A DNA stretch of 64,000 bases from assembly GCA_049324435.1 (NCBI GenBank), contig JBMOOQ010000006.1, forward strand, positions 1 through 64,000. The letters run 5' to 3'. Of this stretch, positions 8,177 through 18,097 are shown piece by piece. The position numbers and the translations under genes were made by a program. The notes under the pieces were generated by a model. It saw only the letters and a list, made by a program, of their open reading frames with translations. It did no database searches and was not told the DNA's origin. How positions within the stretch are numbered: position 1 is the first letter of the stretch; each line of letters begins with the position of its first letter. Source of the stretch: Pseudorhodoplanes sp049324435 (GTDB taxonomy: Bacteria > Pseudomonadota > Alphaproteobacteria > Rhizobiales > Xanthobacteraceae).

Positions 8177-10931
8177 CCCTGCCGCAACCGTCAGCCTGTC
8201 GGGCGTCCGGCATGCCTATGGGAAGGTGGTCGCTCTTCGCGATTTGGCTCTGACCATCCCGATTGGCTGCAAGCTCGCCATTGTCGGCCCAGACGGGGTC
8301 GGCAAGTCGACCTTGCTCGGGCTGATCGCAGGGGTTCGCCGCATTCAGCGTGGGTCAGTCAAAGTGCTGGGCGGTGACATGGCCTCGGCGGCGCACCGCA
8401 GCGAGGCCTCGCCCCGCATCGCCTATATGCCGCAAGGACTCGGACGCAATCTCTATCCGACCTTGTCGGTTTACGAGAACATCGACTTCTTCGCCCGGCT
8501 CTACAGTCAGCCGGACGATCGCCGGCGCCGACGCATCGACCAACTCATGCGGGTCACCGGGTTATTTCCCTTTGCCGATCGGCCGGCGGGAAAGCTTTCC
8601 GGCGGGATGAAGCAGAAGCTCGGGCTGTGCTGCGCGTTGGTGCATAATCCCGATCTCCTTATCCTGGACGAACCGACTACCGGCATCGACCCGCTGTCGC
8701 GCCGCCAGTTCTGGACGCTGATCGCACGTATCCAAGCCGAGCGGCCGACCATGACGGTGATCGTGACGACGGCCTATATGGAGGAGGCCGGGGCCTTCGA
8801 TCGCATCGTGGCGATCGACGATGGCGCGGTCATCGCCGACGGGAGCCAGGTCGAACTGCTTGCGCGCACCGGCGCTGCTACTCTCGAACAGGCCTACATC
8901 GAGCTGCAGCGCCCGGAACGGCGCGGGGCGCGGGTTGCGCCCTCCGTGCCACGTCTCGAAGCGAACGGCGGACCGCCTGCCATCGTGGCCGAAGGCCTGA
9001 CGATGCGCTTTGGCGATTTCATCGCGGTCGACCATGTGAGCTTTCGCATCGAGCGCGGCGAGATCTTCGGCTTCCTCGGCTCCAATGGCTGCGGCAAGAC
9101 GACGACGATGAAGATGTTGACCGGGCTGCTTCCGGCGACCGAAGGACGTGCCGAGCTCCTGGGCAAGCCGGTCGATGCGCGCGACATCTCGACGAGGACG
9201 CGTATCGGCTACGTCTCCCAATCCTTTTCGCTCTACGAAGAACTGACCGTGCGCGGCAATCTCGAACTGCACGGGCGGCTGTGCGGCATTGGCGGCAAGG
9301 GGCTTGGCGAGCGGGTCGAGGAGGCCCTGTCGCGCTTCGAACTCGATGATGTCGCCGAGACGCTGCCGGACGCCTTGCCGTTGGGCATTCGCCAACGCCT
9401 TCAGCTGGCGGCGGCATGCCTGCATCGTCCCGATGTCCTCATCCTGGACGAGCCCACCTCGGGCGTCGATCCGGCGGCCCGCGACCGCTTCTGGAGCCTG
9501 CTGCTCGAGATGTCGCGCCGCGACGGGGTGACGATCTTCATCTCGACGCATTTCATGAACGAGGCCGAGCGTTGCGACCGCGTCTCTCTCATGCATGCGG
9601 GCCGAGTGCTGGCAGTCGGCGCACCACGCGAGCTCCAGGCCATGCGGGGGGCCGCGAGCCTCGAGGATGCCTTCGTCGCCTATCTGGAGGATGCGGCGGC
9701 GGCCGGGGCCGAAGAGCCGGCTGTGGATGATGCGCGCAGCGCGGTCGGGCCCGGCTCAGCGATGCGGAACGACGATGCTATGGCGGTGCAGAAGCCGAGG
9801 CTCGCCTCCATGAAGCGGATCTGGATATTCGCGCGCCGCGAGGCGCTCGAACTCAGCCGGGATCGCATCCGGCTGGCATTCGCGCTGATTGGTCCGCTCC
9901 TGCTCATGGCCGCCTTCGGCTACGGGATCTCCTTCGACATCGAAGGTTTGCGCTACGCAGTGTTCGACCGCGACCAGTCGCTGGAAAGCCGGACGTTCCT
10001 GGACCAGTTCTCGAACTCGCGGTACTTCGTAGAGCAACCGCGCTTGAACGAAGATATCGAGATCGACCGGCGCCTGCGCGCCGGCGAGCTCAAATTCGCG
10101 ATCGAAATCCCGCCCGGCTTCGGCCGCGACCTGTTGCAAGGCCATCGACCTGAGGTCGGCTTCTGGCTCGACGGCGGCAACACCTTCCCTGCCGAGACCG
10201 CGCGCGCCTACATCCTTGGCACGCTTCAGACCTATGCCGCCGAGCTCGCGCGGGCCGCTCGAAGCGCCAACAGACTGCCGGCCGAGACGCTGCGGGTCGA
10301 GCCGCGCTTTCGTTACAACCAGGATTTCCGCTCCGTCTTCGCGATCACGCCGGGATCGATCATGCTGCTGCTGATCATCTTCCCGGCGATGCTGACGGCC
10401 CTCGGCGTTGTGCGGGAGAAGGAGATGGGGTCGATCGCGAACGTCTATGCGTCACCGGCGACGGTCGGCGAGTATCTGCTCGGCAAGCAGCTCCCTTATG
10501 TCGCGATCGGCGTCCTGAGCTATCTCAGTCTGCTGGTCTTCGCCGGCGGCGTGCTCGGCGTCGTGCCGAAGGGCTCGCTGCTGGCGCTGTCGCTCGCAGC
10601 CCTCGTCTATGTCTTCGCCGCCACGGCCTTCGGGCTTTTGGTCTCGGCTTTCGTTTCGACCCAGGTGGCCGCGATTTTCGGGACCGCCATCTTCACGGCG
10701 ATGACGGCGGCCCACTACTCGGGATTCTGGATTCCGGCTTCCTCGCTCGAGGGGCCCGGGCGCATGATGGGCCTGTCCTTCCCTGCACTCTGGTTCCAGA
10801 CAATCAGCCTCGGGGTGTTCGCCAAGGGCCTCGACACCCCAGCCATAGTCCGCGAGCTTCTGGTGCTGGTGGCGTTCGCGCTCGGGTTTCTGCTGCTCGC
10901 GCGGCTGTTGATCCGCAAGCAGGGGGCGTAG
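8166..10931 (+). CDS. rbbA: Double-ATPase ABC transporter with fused permease (RbbA-like)
   Basis: 921 aa. It has two nucleotide-binding domains followed by an ABC-2 permease, the RbbA architecture (about 910 aa in E. coli). NBD1 (about 8-235): Walker A GPDGVGKST, signature LSGGMKQK, Walker B LLILDEPTTG. NBD2 (about 275-500): Walker A GSNGCGKTT, a degenerate signature LPLGIRQRL, Walker B VLILDEPTSG. A permease of about 380 residues follows, with one early membrane helix, a large extracytoplasmic loop and five helices at the end. ATG 8166 sits inside the end of hlyD (translational coupling). Despite the RbbA name (ribosome-associated ATPase), the context indicates drug or small-molecule export. 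Confidence 0.87.
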   Translation: MEADPAATVSLSGVRHAYGKVVALRDLALTIPIGCKLAIVGPDGVGKSTLLGLIAGVRRIQRGSVKVLGGDMASAAHRSEASPRIAYMPQGLGRNLYPTLSVYENIDFFARLYSQPDDRRRRRIDQLMRVTGLFPFADRPAGKLSGGMKQKLGLCCALVHNPDLLILDEPTTGIDPLSRRQFWTLIARIQAERPTMTVIVTTAYMEEAGAFDRIVAIDDGAVIADGSQVELLARTGAATLEQAYIELQRPERRGARVAPSVPRLEANGGPPAIVAEGLTMRFGDFIAVDHVSFRIERGEIFGFLGSNGCGKTTTMKMLTGLLPATEGRAELLGKPVDARDISTRTRIGYVSQSFSLYEELTVRGNLELHGRLCGIGGKGLGERVEEALSRFELDDVAETLPDALPLGIRQRLQLAAACLHRPDVLILDEPTSGVDPAARDRFWSLLLEMSRRDGVTIFISTHFMNEAERCDRVSLMHAGRVLAVGAPRELQAMRGAASLEDAFVAYLEDAAAAGAEEPAVDDARSAVGPGSAMRNDDAMAVQKPRLASMKRIWIFARREALELSRDRIRLAFALIGPLLLMAAFGYGISFDIEGLRYAVFDRDQSLESRTFLDQFSNSRYFVEQPRLNEDIEIDRRLRAGELKFAIEIPPGFGRDLLQGHRPEVGFWLDGGNTFPAETARAYILGTLQTYAAELARAARSANRLPAETLRVEPRFRYNQDFRSVFAITPGSIMLLLIIFPAMLTALGVVREKEMGSIANVYASPATVGEYLLGKQLPYVAIGVLSYLSLLVFAGGVLGVVPKGSLLALSLAALVYVFAATAFGLLVSAFVSTQVAAIFGTAIFTAMTAAHYSGFWIPASSLEGPGRMMGLSFPALWFQTISLGVFAKGLDTPAIVRELLVLVAFALGFLLLARLLIRKQGA

Positions 10932-10933
10932 CG

Positions 10934-12061
10934 ATGCGACGCTGGATCAAGAACGCCTTCCGTCTCGGAGTCAAGGAGTTCGCCAGCCTATCACGCGACG
11001 TCGTGATGGTGGTACTTATTGCCTATGTCTTCACCTTCGCTGTCTATACCGAGGCGACAGCGATGCGGACAGACGTCAACGATGCCAAGGTGGCCGTCAT
11101 CGACGGCGACCGCTCGACCCTCTCAGGCCGGATCAAGGACGCGCTCCGGCCCCCCCATTTTCGACCGGCGGTCGAAATCGACCGATCGAGCCTCGATGGC
11201 GTGATGGACAAGGGCGCCTTCACGTTCGTTCTCGACATCCCGCATGGTCTGGAAGCCGACTTCCTCGCCGGCCGCAACCCAGCCATCCAGGTCAATGTCG
11301 ACGCTACCAGCATCTCACAGGCCGGCGTCGGCACGGCCTATATCCAGGAGATCGTCGCGCAGGAAACGACAAGCTTCCTCAAGCAGGCGCACGCCGATTC
11401 GCTCGCTCCGGTCAAGGCGGTGATCCGCGCCATGTTCAACCCCAATCTCGAAGCGATCAGCTTCACGGCGAGCATGGGCGTTATCAACAATATCACCATC
11501 CTCGCCATCATTCTGGTAGGCGCCGCGGTGATGCGCGAACGAGAGCACGGCACCATAGAGCATCTTCTCGTGATGCCAGTGACCGCAAGCCAGATCATCG
11601 CGGGGAAGGTCTGGGCGAACGGGCTGGTCATCCTCTTGGCAGCCGCATTCTCGCTCCATGTCGTCGTCGAAGTCATCTTGGGTGCATCGATCGTCGGCTC
11701 GATCGAACTGTTTCTCGCAGGCGCAGCCATCTACCTCTTCGCCGTGACGTCGCTCGGCATTCTGCTTGCTACCGTCGCGAATTCCATGCCGCAGTTTGCG
11801 TTGCTTTCGATCCCGGTCTTCGTCTTGATGTTCTTGCTCTCGGGCTCCTTCACGCCGTTCGAGAGCATGCCTCAAGCCCTTCAGGCGATCATGGACCTTT
11901 CGCCGTCCACGCATTTCGTACGCTTTTCGCAAGCGGTGCTCTATCGCGGCGCTGGCATCGATGTCGTCTGGCGCGATCTTCTCATCATGGCCGGGCTCGG
12001 CGCCGGCTTCGTGGCGATTGCCCTTTATCGCTTTAACGCCATGCTGGCACGCCAGTCGTGA
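10934..12061 (+). CDS. yhhJ: ABC-2 type transporter permease (YhhJ-like)
   Basis: 375 aa ABC-2 permease: one N-terminal helix (VVMVVLIAYVFTFAVY), a periplasmic loop of about 130 residues with the substrate-pocket-like fold of DrrB/YhhJ proteins, then five membrane helices including VMREREHGTIEHLLVMPVT, the coupling-region signature of this family. It starts two bases after the RbbA-like stop and should pair with it as the second transmembrane half. It ends convergently 62 bp from the MFS gene; I see no hairpin terminator there. Confidence 0.87.
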   Translation: MRRWIKNAFRLGVKEFASLSRDVVMVVLIAYVFTFAVYTEATAMRTDVNDAKVAVIDGDRSTLSGRIKDALRPPHFRPAVEIDRSSLDGVMDKGAFTFVLDIPHGLEADFLAGRNPAIQVNVDATSISQAGVGTAYIQEIVAQETTSFLKQAHADSLAPVKAVIRAMFNPNLEAISFTASMGVINNITILAIILVGAAVMREREHGTIEHLLVMPVTASQIIAGKVWANGLVILLAAAFSLHVVVEVILGASIVGSIELFLAGAAIYLFAVTSLGILLATVANSMPQFALLSIPVFVLMFLLSGSFTPFESMPQALQAIMDLSPSTHFVRFSQAVLYRGAGIDVVWRDLLIMAGLGAGFVAIALYRFNAMLARQS

Positions 12062-12123
12062 CGATCGGCTTCAAGGGTGGTCTCAACGGTGCGGAGGCTC
12101 GTGCGCATTCGCCTCGCCGGCAG

Positions 12124-13362
12124 CTATCGGCTTGCTGCCGGTTCCGGCACGAGAAGTTGGGGCAGGCGGATACAGGCCAAGAGCGTCGCCAGGACAAGCA
12201 GTGCAGCGAGGAGGAAGCCCGCATCGGGCAGGATCGGCAGATTGAACAGCGCGCCGCCTGCAATCGATCCCAAAGCCTGACCAAGACTCGCGGCGGCGGT
12301 CATGCGGCCGAGCTGCGCGCCCTGGCTCGTGGGGATACCGAACGAGGCCCAATAGGTCGCCACCGGAGACAGCATGCCGGCACTTGCCGCCACCAGCGCG
12401 ATCGCAACCGACATCAAGACCGAGGTACTCACGAGCGAGAAGATGACCAGCCCGATGGCAAGCGTCGCCAAACCGGGCACGACAAACCAGCGCGTGAGCT
12501 CCGGCTTCACGAGAGGCGAAAACACCAAGGCCTGCACGACCGCCATCACCAGACTGCACTCGGCGAACATCATGCCGATATGCGCGGCATCAAGACCGAG
12601 GACCTTCCCGCGGAGCGCCAGTCCGACTTCGAAGACGCCGATGGCGAGCGCCGTGACCAGTGCGGTCGCCAGGAGCAGTAGCATGGCGCGCCGTTCGATC
12701 TGCGCAGCGTCGGGTATCACATCGACGTTCTCGCGGCGTGCCCCGGAGGGGAGCAGGATCACGACCAACATGGCTGCGACGACGGCCAGCGCTGTCGCCG
12801 TGAGCAGCGGCATCGCAAGAGAGCGATCGGTCGGCAGCGCCCAGAGTCTACCAGCGACACGCACCGCCAGCCCACCGAGCAAAGGCCCGATGAAGAAGCC
12901 GGCGGTGCCGGCGATATTGATCAGTGCGAAGCGATGGGCGCGCCATTCTTTCGACGGCGCATAATCGCCAATGAGCGCATAGGCGACCGGGGTGATGGCG
13001 GCGGCGAAGAGCCCGGCGAGGAAGCGGCCGAGATAGAGAAGCGGAAGGCTTTCGGTGACGGCGAAGAATGCGGTGGTCGAGGCGAAGCCCAGAAGGCCGA
13101 CCAGAATGATCGGCTTGCGACCGCATCGATCGGAGATCCGTCCCCAGGCCGGAGCGCCGACAAAGATCGCGATGACGTAAACGCCCGTCAGCAGCCCCGT
13201 ATGCCATGACAAGGCCTGAGGCGTGCTCTTGCCGCCGATCTGCTCGATCAGGAAGGGCAGAATTGGCAACGCGACTCCATAGCCGACGGTGACCGCGAAC
13301 ATCGCGACGAGCACCGCCGTCAGCGCGCTCCAGCTCAACTGGGTTGCTTCAGCCGCGGCCAT
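12124..13362 (-). CDS. MFS efflux transporter (TetA-like)
   Basis: 412 aa, 12 predicted helices. The MFS loop 2-3 motif GRISDRCGRKP is present after helix 2 and the antiporter-type segment in helix 5 (AGTAGFFIGPLLGG) resembles DHA1 drug/proton antiporters. The closest textbook type is a tetracycline-resistance-like exporter, but no substrate can be assigned. Transcribed leftward, it has an FNR/FixK-type box 257 bp upstream at 13619. Confidence 0.82.
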   Translation of the reverse strand: MAAAEATQLSWSALTAVLVAMFAVTVGYGVALPILPFLIEQIGGKSTPQALSWHTGLLTGVYVIAIFVGAPAWGRISDRCGRKPIILVGLLGFASTTAFFAVTESLPLLYLGRFLAGLFAAAITPVAYALIGDYAPSKEWRAHRFALINIAGTAGFFIGPLLGGLAVRVAGRLWALPTDRSLAMPLLTATALAVVAAMLVVILLPSGARRENVDVIPDAAQIERRAMLLLLATALVTALAIGVFEVGLALRGKVLGLDAAHIGMMFAECSLVMAVVQALVFSPLVKPELTRWFVVPGLATLAIGLVIFSLVSTSVLMSVAIALVAASAGMLSPVATYWASFGIPTSQGAQLGRMTAAASLGQALGSIAGGALFNLPILPDAGFLLAALLVLATLLACIRLPQLLVPEPAASR

Positions 13363-13745
13363 GCCGCTTCGAGCCCGCGTCCAATCTGCGGCCCGATCGA
13401 ACAGGCAAGGTCGACATCCGCATATCTGGAGACACGAAGGGCTGGCCCGATCCGACTGAAACGCGAAACCATTCCGCGCAGGCCGTCATCAGGGCTGTGA
13501 GCAACGTTGGCACCGATCTCGGCGTGGACATCGAACGTTGATGGTGTCGCTTTGTTATCATCGTCCCCTCGCTCAAGACGCCGCTTGACAGGAGCAGGCG
13601 ATGGTCAGGTCTGAATCTTTAATCCGCATCAAGGTTTTGCGATGGCCTCGCAATAAGAGCCCTCCGGATCAACGAGGCAGCGCCAGTCGGGAAAGACAGG
13701 ATTGCGCGCCGTCAGGATCCCAAAACGTCGGCGTTGCCGACCGGT
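13363..13745. other. Intergenic spacer with one FNR/FixK-type box
   Basis: 383 bp between the MFS start and the DUF3141 stop. Apart from the box at 13619-13632 I recognise no gene; the small rightward frame at 13601-13837 looks like antisense noise over the DUF3141 3' end. Confidence 0.45.
13619..13632. promoter_or_regulatory. FNR/FixK-type box
   Basis: TTAATCCGCATCAA: left half-site one base off, right half-site ATCAA consensus. Genes on both sides are transcribed leftward, so the only natural target is the MFS exporter 257 bp away. Confidence 0.55.
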
Positions 13746-15524
13746 TTAATGGCTGTAGAGCCTCCGAAACAGCCGCTCCTGGGCGCTGTCGCGCGCCTCG
13801 CGGGCGATTTCGATGGCAGCTTCCGTCTGCTTGCTGAAGGTGCGTTCGGCGGATCGCATCGGATTGTCGGGGGACACCGGCATCCGCTTCAGACGAACCT
13901 CGTCGGCGAGCCGCGCGATGAGATGCATCCACGGCGAAAACTTTTCTGACAGCAGGTAACGGCTGGTTCGCATCGGATGAAGCCATCGTAGCGCCTCGGC
14001 GGACCATGGCGTGGCCACGACCTGGACCCACGGGCTGACGAAGTTGCTGTAGAGCGTTTCGTTCGCCTGCGACAATTGCCGCACGCGTTCGAAGGCCTGG
14101 CGCGGGTTGTCGAAGGCCAGGTCTTCGACGCGCCGCTCTTCGAAGGCGACGCTGTATTGCGGTTTGCGGCAGTCGGGATCGTTGGTCGGGTTGGCGATTT
14201 TCATCTCGTAGAGTCCGGGCGCCAGGTTTCCGACCTCATCGAGGCTCTCGAGAATGGCGCGGTGTTCCAGGCGCGCGACCGACGCTGAGACGAAGATGCC
14301 CAGGTGGCCGACGCGAGGATCGATCATGAAGACGATTTTCTGGCCCGCTTCCTTCAAGGCATCGGTGGTCTTGTAGACGGCTTTGAGCCAGGCCAGGGCC
14401 TGATGGGGCGGCGTGATGTTGTCGCCATATGAGGCAAAGATCACCAACGGGCTCGCGAGACTGCGCAGATCAATCTTTACCGTGTCGCCGAGGTTGAGCG
14501 TGCCTTGCTCGAGCTCGTTCCCGATGAAGAGATGGTCGACGATCTCGACCATCTCTTCTCGGCTGAAGCTGTACCAGGCGTTCCACCAGCGCTCGAACTC
14601 GAGGAACCGCTCCTCCTCGCGATCGAGGTCGAGGTAGAGATTTGCGTATTTGTCCCAGATCGCCGCCTCTGGCTTCAGCGTTTCGAAGTTCTGGACGAGC
14701 CAGGCGCCGTCGAAACGGCCGTCTCCGAGATCGCCAACGAAGTGGGTGAGCCAGCTTCCACCAAGCAGGCCGCCAGCGAGGCGCATCGGATTTGCTCCCG
14801 ACTCTCCTGCCCAATAGGAGAGGGGCGAACCATTGAGGACGATGGGACCGACAGGCGCCCGGCAATGGATCGCGACCAGCATGGCGGCCCAACCGGCCTG
14901 GCAATTTCCGTAAAGCACGGGCTTCTTGCCGGGGTGTCTTGCGATCACCTCGTCAACGAAGTGATGCATCGCGTGCAGGACATCGACGAGCCTTTGGTGC
15001 GGGCTCGGCGCTTGAAAGAAGCTCACGAAGTAGACCGGGAACCCCTCATGCAGAGCGATACCGATCTCGGACTCGCGCTTGAAGCCGCCGATGCCGGGCC
15101 CGTGCCCGGCGCGCGGATCCATGATGATGACAGGGGGCTTGGTGTCGTCGACGCACGCATCTGCGTGCTCGGTGCCGGCGGTCGTAATCCGCAGTAGCGC
15201 ATAATTCGCCGGGCGTTCGAGCCGCCTCGCATCGAGTAGCATTTCGTACTGGAAGGTGAGCACCGGCGGCATGCCGGCCTCCTCGTGCTCCAGCATGATG
15301 TTCGCCCTCTTTCGCAAAACATCCCAGAACAAGACCCATCGTTGCCACGCGTCGATCGAATAAGCCCATATTCCCGTAGGATCGAAGGGCGTGCCGGCCA
15401 CCGGGGCGGACGGTGTCGGTTCGTGCCGGTCAGCAGGCGGGGAGGGCAATGCGGGACGCGTGGCCGTCCCGGCATGGGCCACTGGCGCGCTCTGCTCGCG
15501 TTCCGCAGGGATCGTGACCGGCAT
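13746..15524 (-). CDS. DUF3141 protein (PHA-synthase-like alpha/beta hydrolase), probably C-terminally truncated
   Basis: 592 aa. After a proline-rich 40-residue head comes the DUF3141 domain: IIMDPRAGHGPGIGGFKRESEIG, then the nucleophile-elbow-like YGNCQAGWAAML, resembling the catalytic region of poly-3-hydroxyalkanoate synthases (Cys in the elbow). Function in the family is unknown; members often sit in FNR/FixK-controlled stress islands. ATG 15524 has GAGGAG 9 bases upstream; an upstream Met (15572) lacks a site. The protein stops right after AQERLFRRLYSH, where I expect family members to continue for another 100-200 residues, so the 3' end has probably been lost. That length comparison is from memory. 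Confidence 0.78.
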   Translation of the reverse strand: MPVTIPAEREQSAPVAHAGTATRPALPSPPADRHEPTPSAPVAGTPFDPTGIWAYSIDAWQRWVLFWDVLRKRANIMLEHEEAGMPPVLTFQYEMLLDARRLERPANYALLRITTAGTEHADACVDDTKPPVIIMDPRAGHGPGIGGFKRESEIGIALHEGFPVYFVSFFQAPSPHQRLVDVLHAMHHFVDEVIARHPGKKPVLYGNCQAGWAAMLVAIHCRAPVGPIVLNGSPLSYWAGESGANPMRLAGGLLGGSWLTHFVGDLGDGRFDGAWLVQNFETLKPEAAIWDKYANLYLDLDREEERFLEFERWWNAWYSFSREEMVEIVDHLFIGNELEQGTLNLGDTVKIDLRSLASPLVIFASYGDNITPPHQALAWLKAVYKTTDALKEAGQKIVFMIDPRVGHLGIFVSASVARLEHRAILESLDEVGNLAPGLYEMKIANPTNDPDCRKPQYSVAFEERRVEDLAFDNPRQAFERVRQLSQANETLYSNFVSPWVQVVATPWSAEALRWLHPMRTSRYLLSEKFSPWMHLIARLADEVRLKRMPVSPDNPMRSAERTFSKQTEAAIEIAREARDSAQERLFRRLYSH

Positions 15525-15742
15525 CGGAGGCTCCTCTAAAATGTCGCGTGTTGCCCGCACATCCGATCTCACGCGGCGCTGAGCATCTCGTCCTTGACGG
15601 ACGTTAAAGAGTTACACGCTGGGCGCCGCCTTTCAGCGCGCGGATTTTTCGGGGCCAAGCGTTGGCCCGCCCCCTCCGGTCGCGGCCGATTGGTGGCCGA
15701 GAACCCAGTCATCCTCTGCGGAGGCCGGTCTGCCGAAGCCCG

Positions 15743-17845
15743 TTACCCGTGCGTGCGGTAAAAGCGCAGGAACTGTGCATTGATCGCGACGATGATCGTA
15801 CTGGCGGACATGAAGACAGCAGCCACCGCCGGCGTCATCAGCAAGCCGGTGCCGAAGGTGATGCCGGCGGCCATCGGAATCGCCACGGTGTTGTAACCGG
15901 TCGCCCAGATGAGGTTCTGCACCATCTTGCGATAGGTGGCCCTAGACAGGCCGAGAATTGCCGCGACGTCGCGCGGATCACTCTTGACGAGCACGACATC
16001 CGCCGATTCGACGGCAACGTCGGTGCCGGCGCCTATAGCGACGCCGAGGTCCGCCTGAACGAGCGCCGGCGCGTCGTTGACGCCATCGCCCACCATCGCC
16101 ACCGAAAGCCCGCGGGCCTGCAGCTCCTTGATCTTGTCCGACTTTTGGTCGGGCAGGACCTCTGCGAAATACTCCGCGATACCGAGTTCCTTCGACACGC
16201 TCTCGGCGACGCCCTTAGCATCGCCCGTCAACATGATGGCCTTGATGCCAAGCCGCGTCAGCTCGGCGATCGCGTCCTTGGACTCTGGCCGGACGATGTC
16301 GGCGAGCGCAAAGAGCGCTCGCGGTTCGCCATCGCGCAGCAGTGCCACCACGGTCTTGCCCTGAGCCTCGAGCTGCTTGAGCTTCTCGTTGGTGATGGGC
16401 TTGCCTTGCCGGGCGAGATGGCCGGGGCTGACGATACGGATGTCTTGGCCATCGACCTTGGCGACGATGCCCTCGCCCGTGATGTTGCTCACCTCGCTGG
16501 CTTTCGGAATGGTCAGATTCCTGCGTTTGGCCTCGGCGACGATGCCGTGAGCGATGGGGTGCTCGGACTGGATTTCGGCCGCGGCGGCAAAAGCAAGGTC
16601 CGCGTTCTCGTCGCCGCCCGCCAGCAGCACGATGTCGCTGACCCCGAAACGTCCTTCCGTCAGCGTGCCGGTCTTGTCGAGCACGACAGCGTCGAGATTG
16701 CGCGCCCGTTCGAAGGCAGCCCGATCGCGGATCAGAAGGCCATTGCTGGCGCTGAGCGATGTGCTGACGGCGACCACGAGAGGAACGGCAAGGCCAAGCG
16801 CGTGCGGGCACGCCACGACCATGACGGTGACCATGCGCTCAAGCGCGAATTCGAGCGGGGCTCCAAGCCAGAACCACCAGACGAACAGCGTTCCGAAGCC
16901 CACGACCAGAGCGATGTAGGTCAGCCAGGCCGCCGCCCTGTTGGCGATATCCTGCGTGCGCGAGCGTGTCGCCTGCGCCTTCTTCACGAGATCGATGACT
17001 TGGGCGAGATAGGTCGCATCGCCGGTCTTGGTCACTTTGATAGTGACCGCGTTTGCGCCATTGATCGCGCCGCCGATTGCCGTTGCACCGACCGTCTTGG
17101 TGACGGGACGCGATTCACCCGTCAGCATCGCCTCGTTGAAACCTGACGATCCCTCGATGATCTCGCCGTCGACCGGCACCTTGGCGCCGGGACGAACGAT
17201 GACATGGTCGCCCGGCTTGAGTTCGGAGATCGGCACGTCGTGCGTCGTGCCGTCGGCGTCGATACGGGTGGCGCTATCGGGCAGGAGGCGCACCAGCTCT
17301 TCCAGCGCGCGCGAAGCCCCCATCACCGAGCGCATCTCGACCCAATGGCCGAGCAGCATGATGGCAATGAGGGTGACGAGCTCCCAGTAGAATGCTTCGC
17401 CTGGGAAGCCAAAGGTCACCGCCGCCGAGAAGAAATAGGCGGCCGAAATCGCCATCGCGATCAGCGTCATCATACCGGGCTGCCCTTTGCGCAGCTCGGA
17501 GAAGAAGCCGGTGAGGAAGGGCCACCCGCCGTAGAGATATGCGATGGTCGAGAGCGCGAAGAGGACGAGACCGTCACCCTGGAAGGACAGGGCGTCCGTC
17601 AGCCCGAGGTAATGCCGGATCATCGGCGAGAGGAACAGAACCGGAGGCGTCAGAACCAGGGTGACCCAGAACCGGCGGCGGAAGTCCGCGACCATGGCCC
17701 CGTGGTCATGACCGGCATGCTCCGAATGGCTGGATCCGGCCGCCGCGACGATCTTGGCGCCGCCATGACCGGCCTGGTGCGCCGCTTCAGCGCCCGCGTG
17801 CTGATGATGATCGTGGTGGTCGTGATGGGAGTGCGGTGAGCTCAT
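15743..17845 (-). CDS. copB: Heavy-metal P1B-type ATPase, CPH class (CopB)
   Basis: 700 aa inner-membrane metal exporter. The N-terminus is a His-rich tail (HSHHDHHDHHQH) in place of a CxxC domain, and the membrane metal motif reads CPH (VVACPHALGLA), the P1B-3/CopB signature, associated with Cu+ or Cu2+ (Ag+) export. Also visible: TGES phosphatase loop, DKTGTLTEG phosphorylation site and GDGVNDAPAL. ATG 17845 has GAGGAAGA directly upstream. It is 133 bp from an FNR/FixK-type box at 17978, so oxygen-dependent expression is likely, unlike the copper-responsive CopA at 26.5-29.1 kb. Confidence 0.92.
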   Translation of the reverse strand: MSSPHSHHDHHDHHQHAGAEAAHQAGHGGAKIVAAAGSSHSEHAGHDHGAMVADFRRRFWVTLVLTPPVLFLSPMIRHYLGLTDALSFQGDGLVLFALSTIAYLYGGWPFLTGFFSELRKGQPGMMTLIAMAISAAYFFSAAVTFGFPGEAFYWELVTLIAIMLLGHWVEMRSVMGASRALEELVRLLPDSATRIDADGTTHDVPISELKPGDHVIVRPGAKVPVDGEIIEGSSGFNEAMLTGESRPVTKTVGATAIGGAINGANAVTIKVTKTGDATYLAQVIDLVKKAQATRSRTQDIANRAAAWLTYIALVVGFGTLFVWWFWLGAPLEFALERMVTVMVVACPHALGLAVPLVVAVSTSLSASNGLLIRDRAAFERARNLDAVVLDKTGTLTEGRFGVSDIVLLAGGDENADLAFAAAAEIQSEHPIAHGIVAEAKRRNLTIPKASEVSNITGEGIVAKVDGQDIRIVSPGHLARQGKPITNEKLKQLEAQGKTVVALLRDGEPRALFALADIVRPESKDAIAELTRLGIKAIMLTGDAKGVAESVSKELGIAEYFAEVLPDQKSDKIKELQARGLSVAMVGDGVNDAPALVQADLGVAIGAGTDVAVESADVVLVKSDPRDVAAILGLSRATYRKMVQNLIWATGYNTVAIPMAAGITFGTGLLMTPAVAAVFMSASTIIVAINAQFLRFYRTHG

Positions 17846-17977
17846 TCTTCCTCGTCCGTCAGGGTGGCCCGGCCTGAGGTTTTATAGGGCGGCGATGGAG
17901 TTCTGTGCCGCGCTGACCATAGACTGGAAGCGACAACATCCTGATCACAAACCTCGCCGCCGCGTGTCTTGAAATCT

Positions 17978-17991
17978 TTAATCCAGATCAA
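17978..17991. promoter_or_regulatory. FNR/FixK-type box upstream of copB
   Basis: TTAATCCAGATCAA: one base off in the left half-site, consensus right half-site. It is located 133 bp upstream of the copB start codon. Confidence 0.6.
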
Positions 17992-18097
17992 GTTCTGGCT
18001 CCGCGTCAGTGCGGCGCGTCGGTCACCAACTCAGATAGGTCCGAAGCGGGACATTTCGCAGGCACTATTCGGATTTCATCAGCGTCCCGCCGTTGCC

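Noticed and set aside
15662..17146. 494-codon rightward frame opposite copB
   Set aside because: Antisense shadow; copB motifs are complete on the minus strand.
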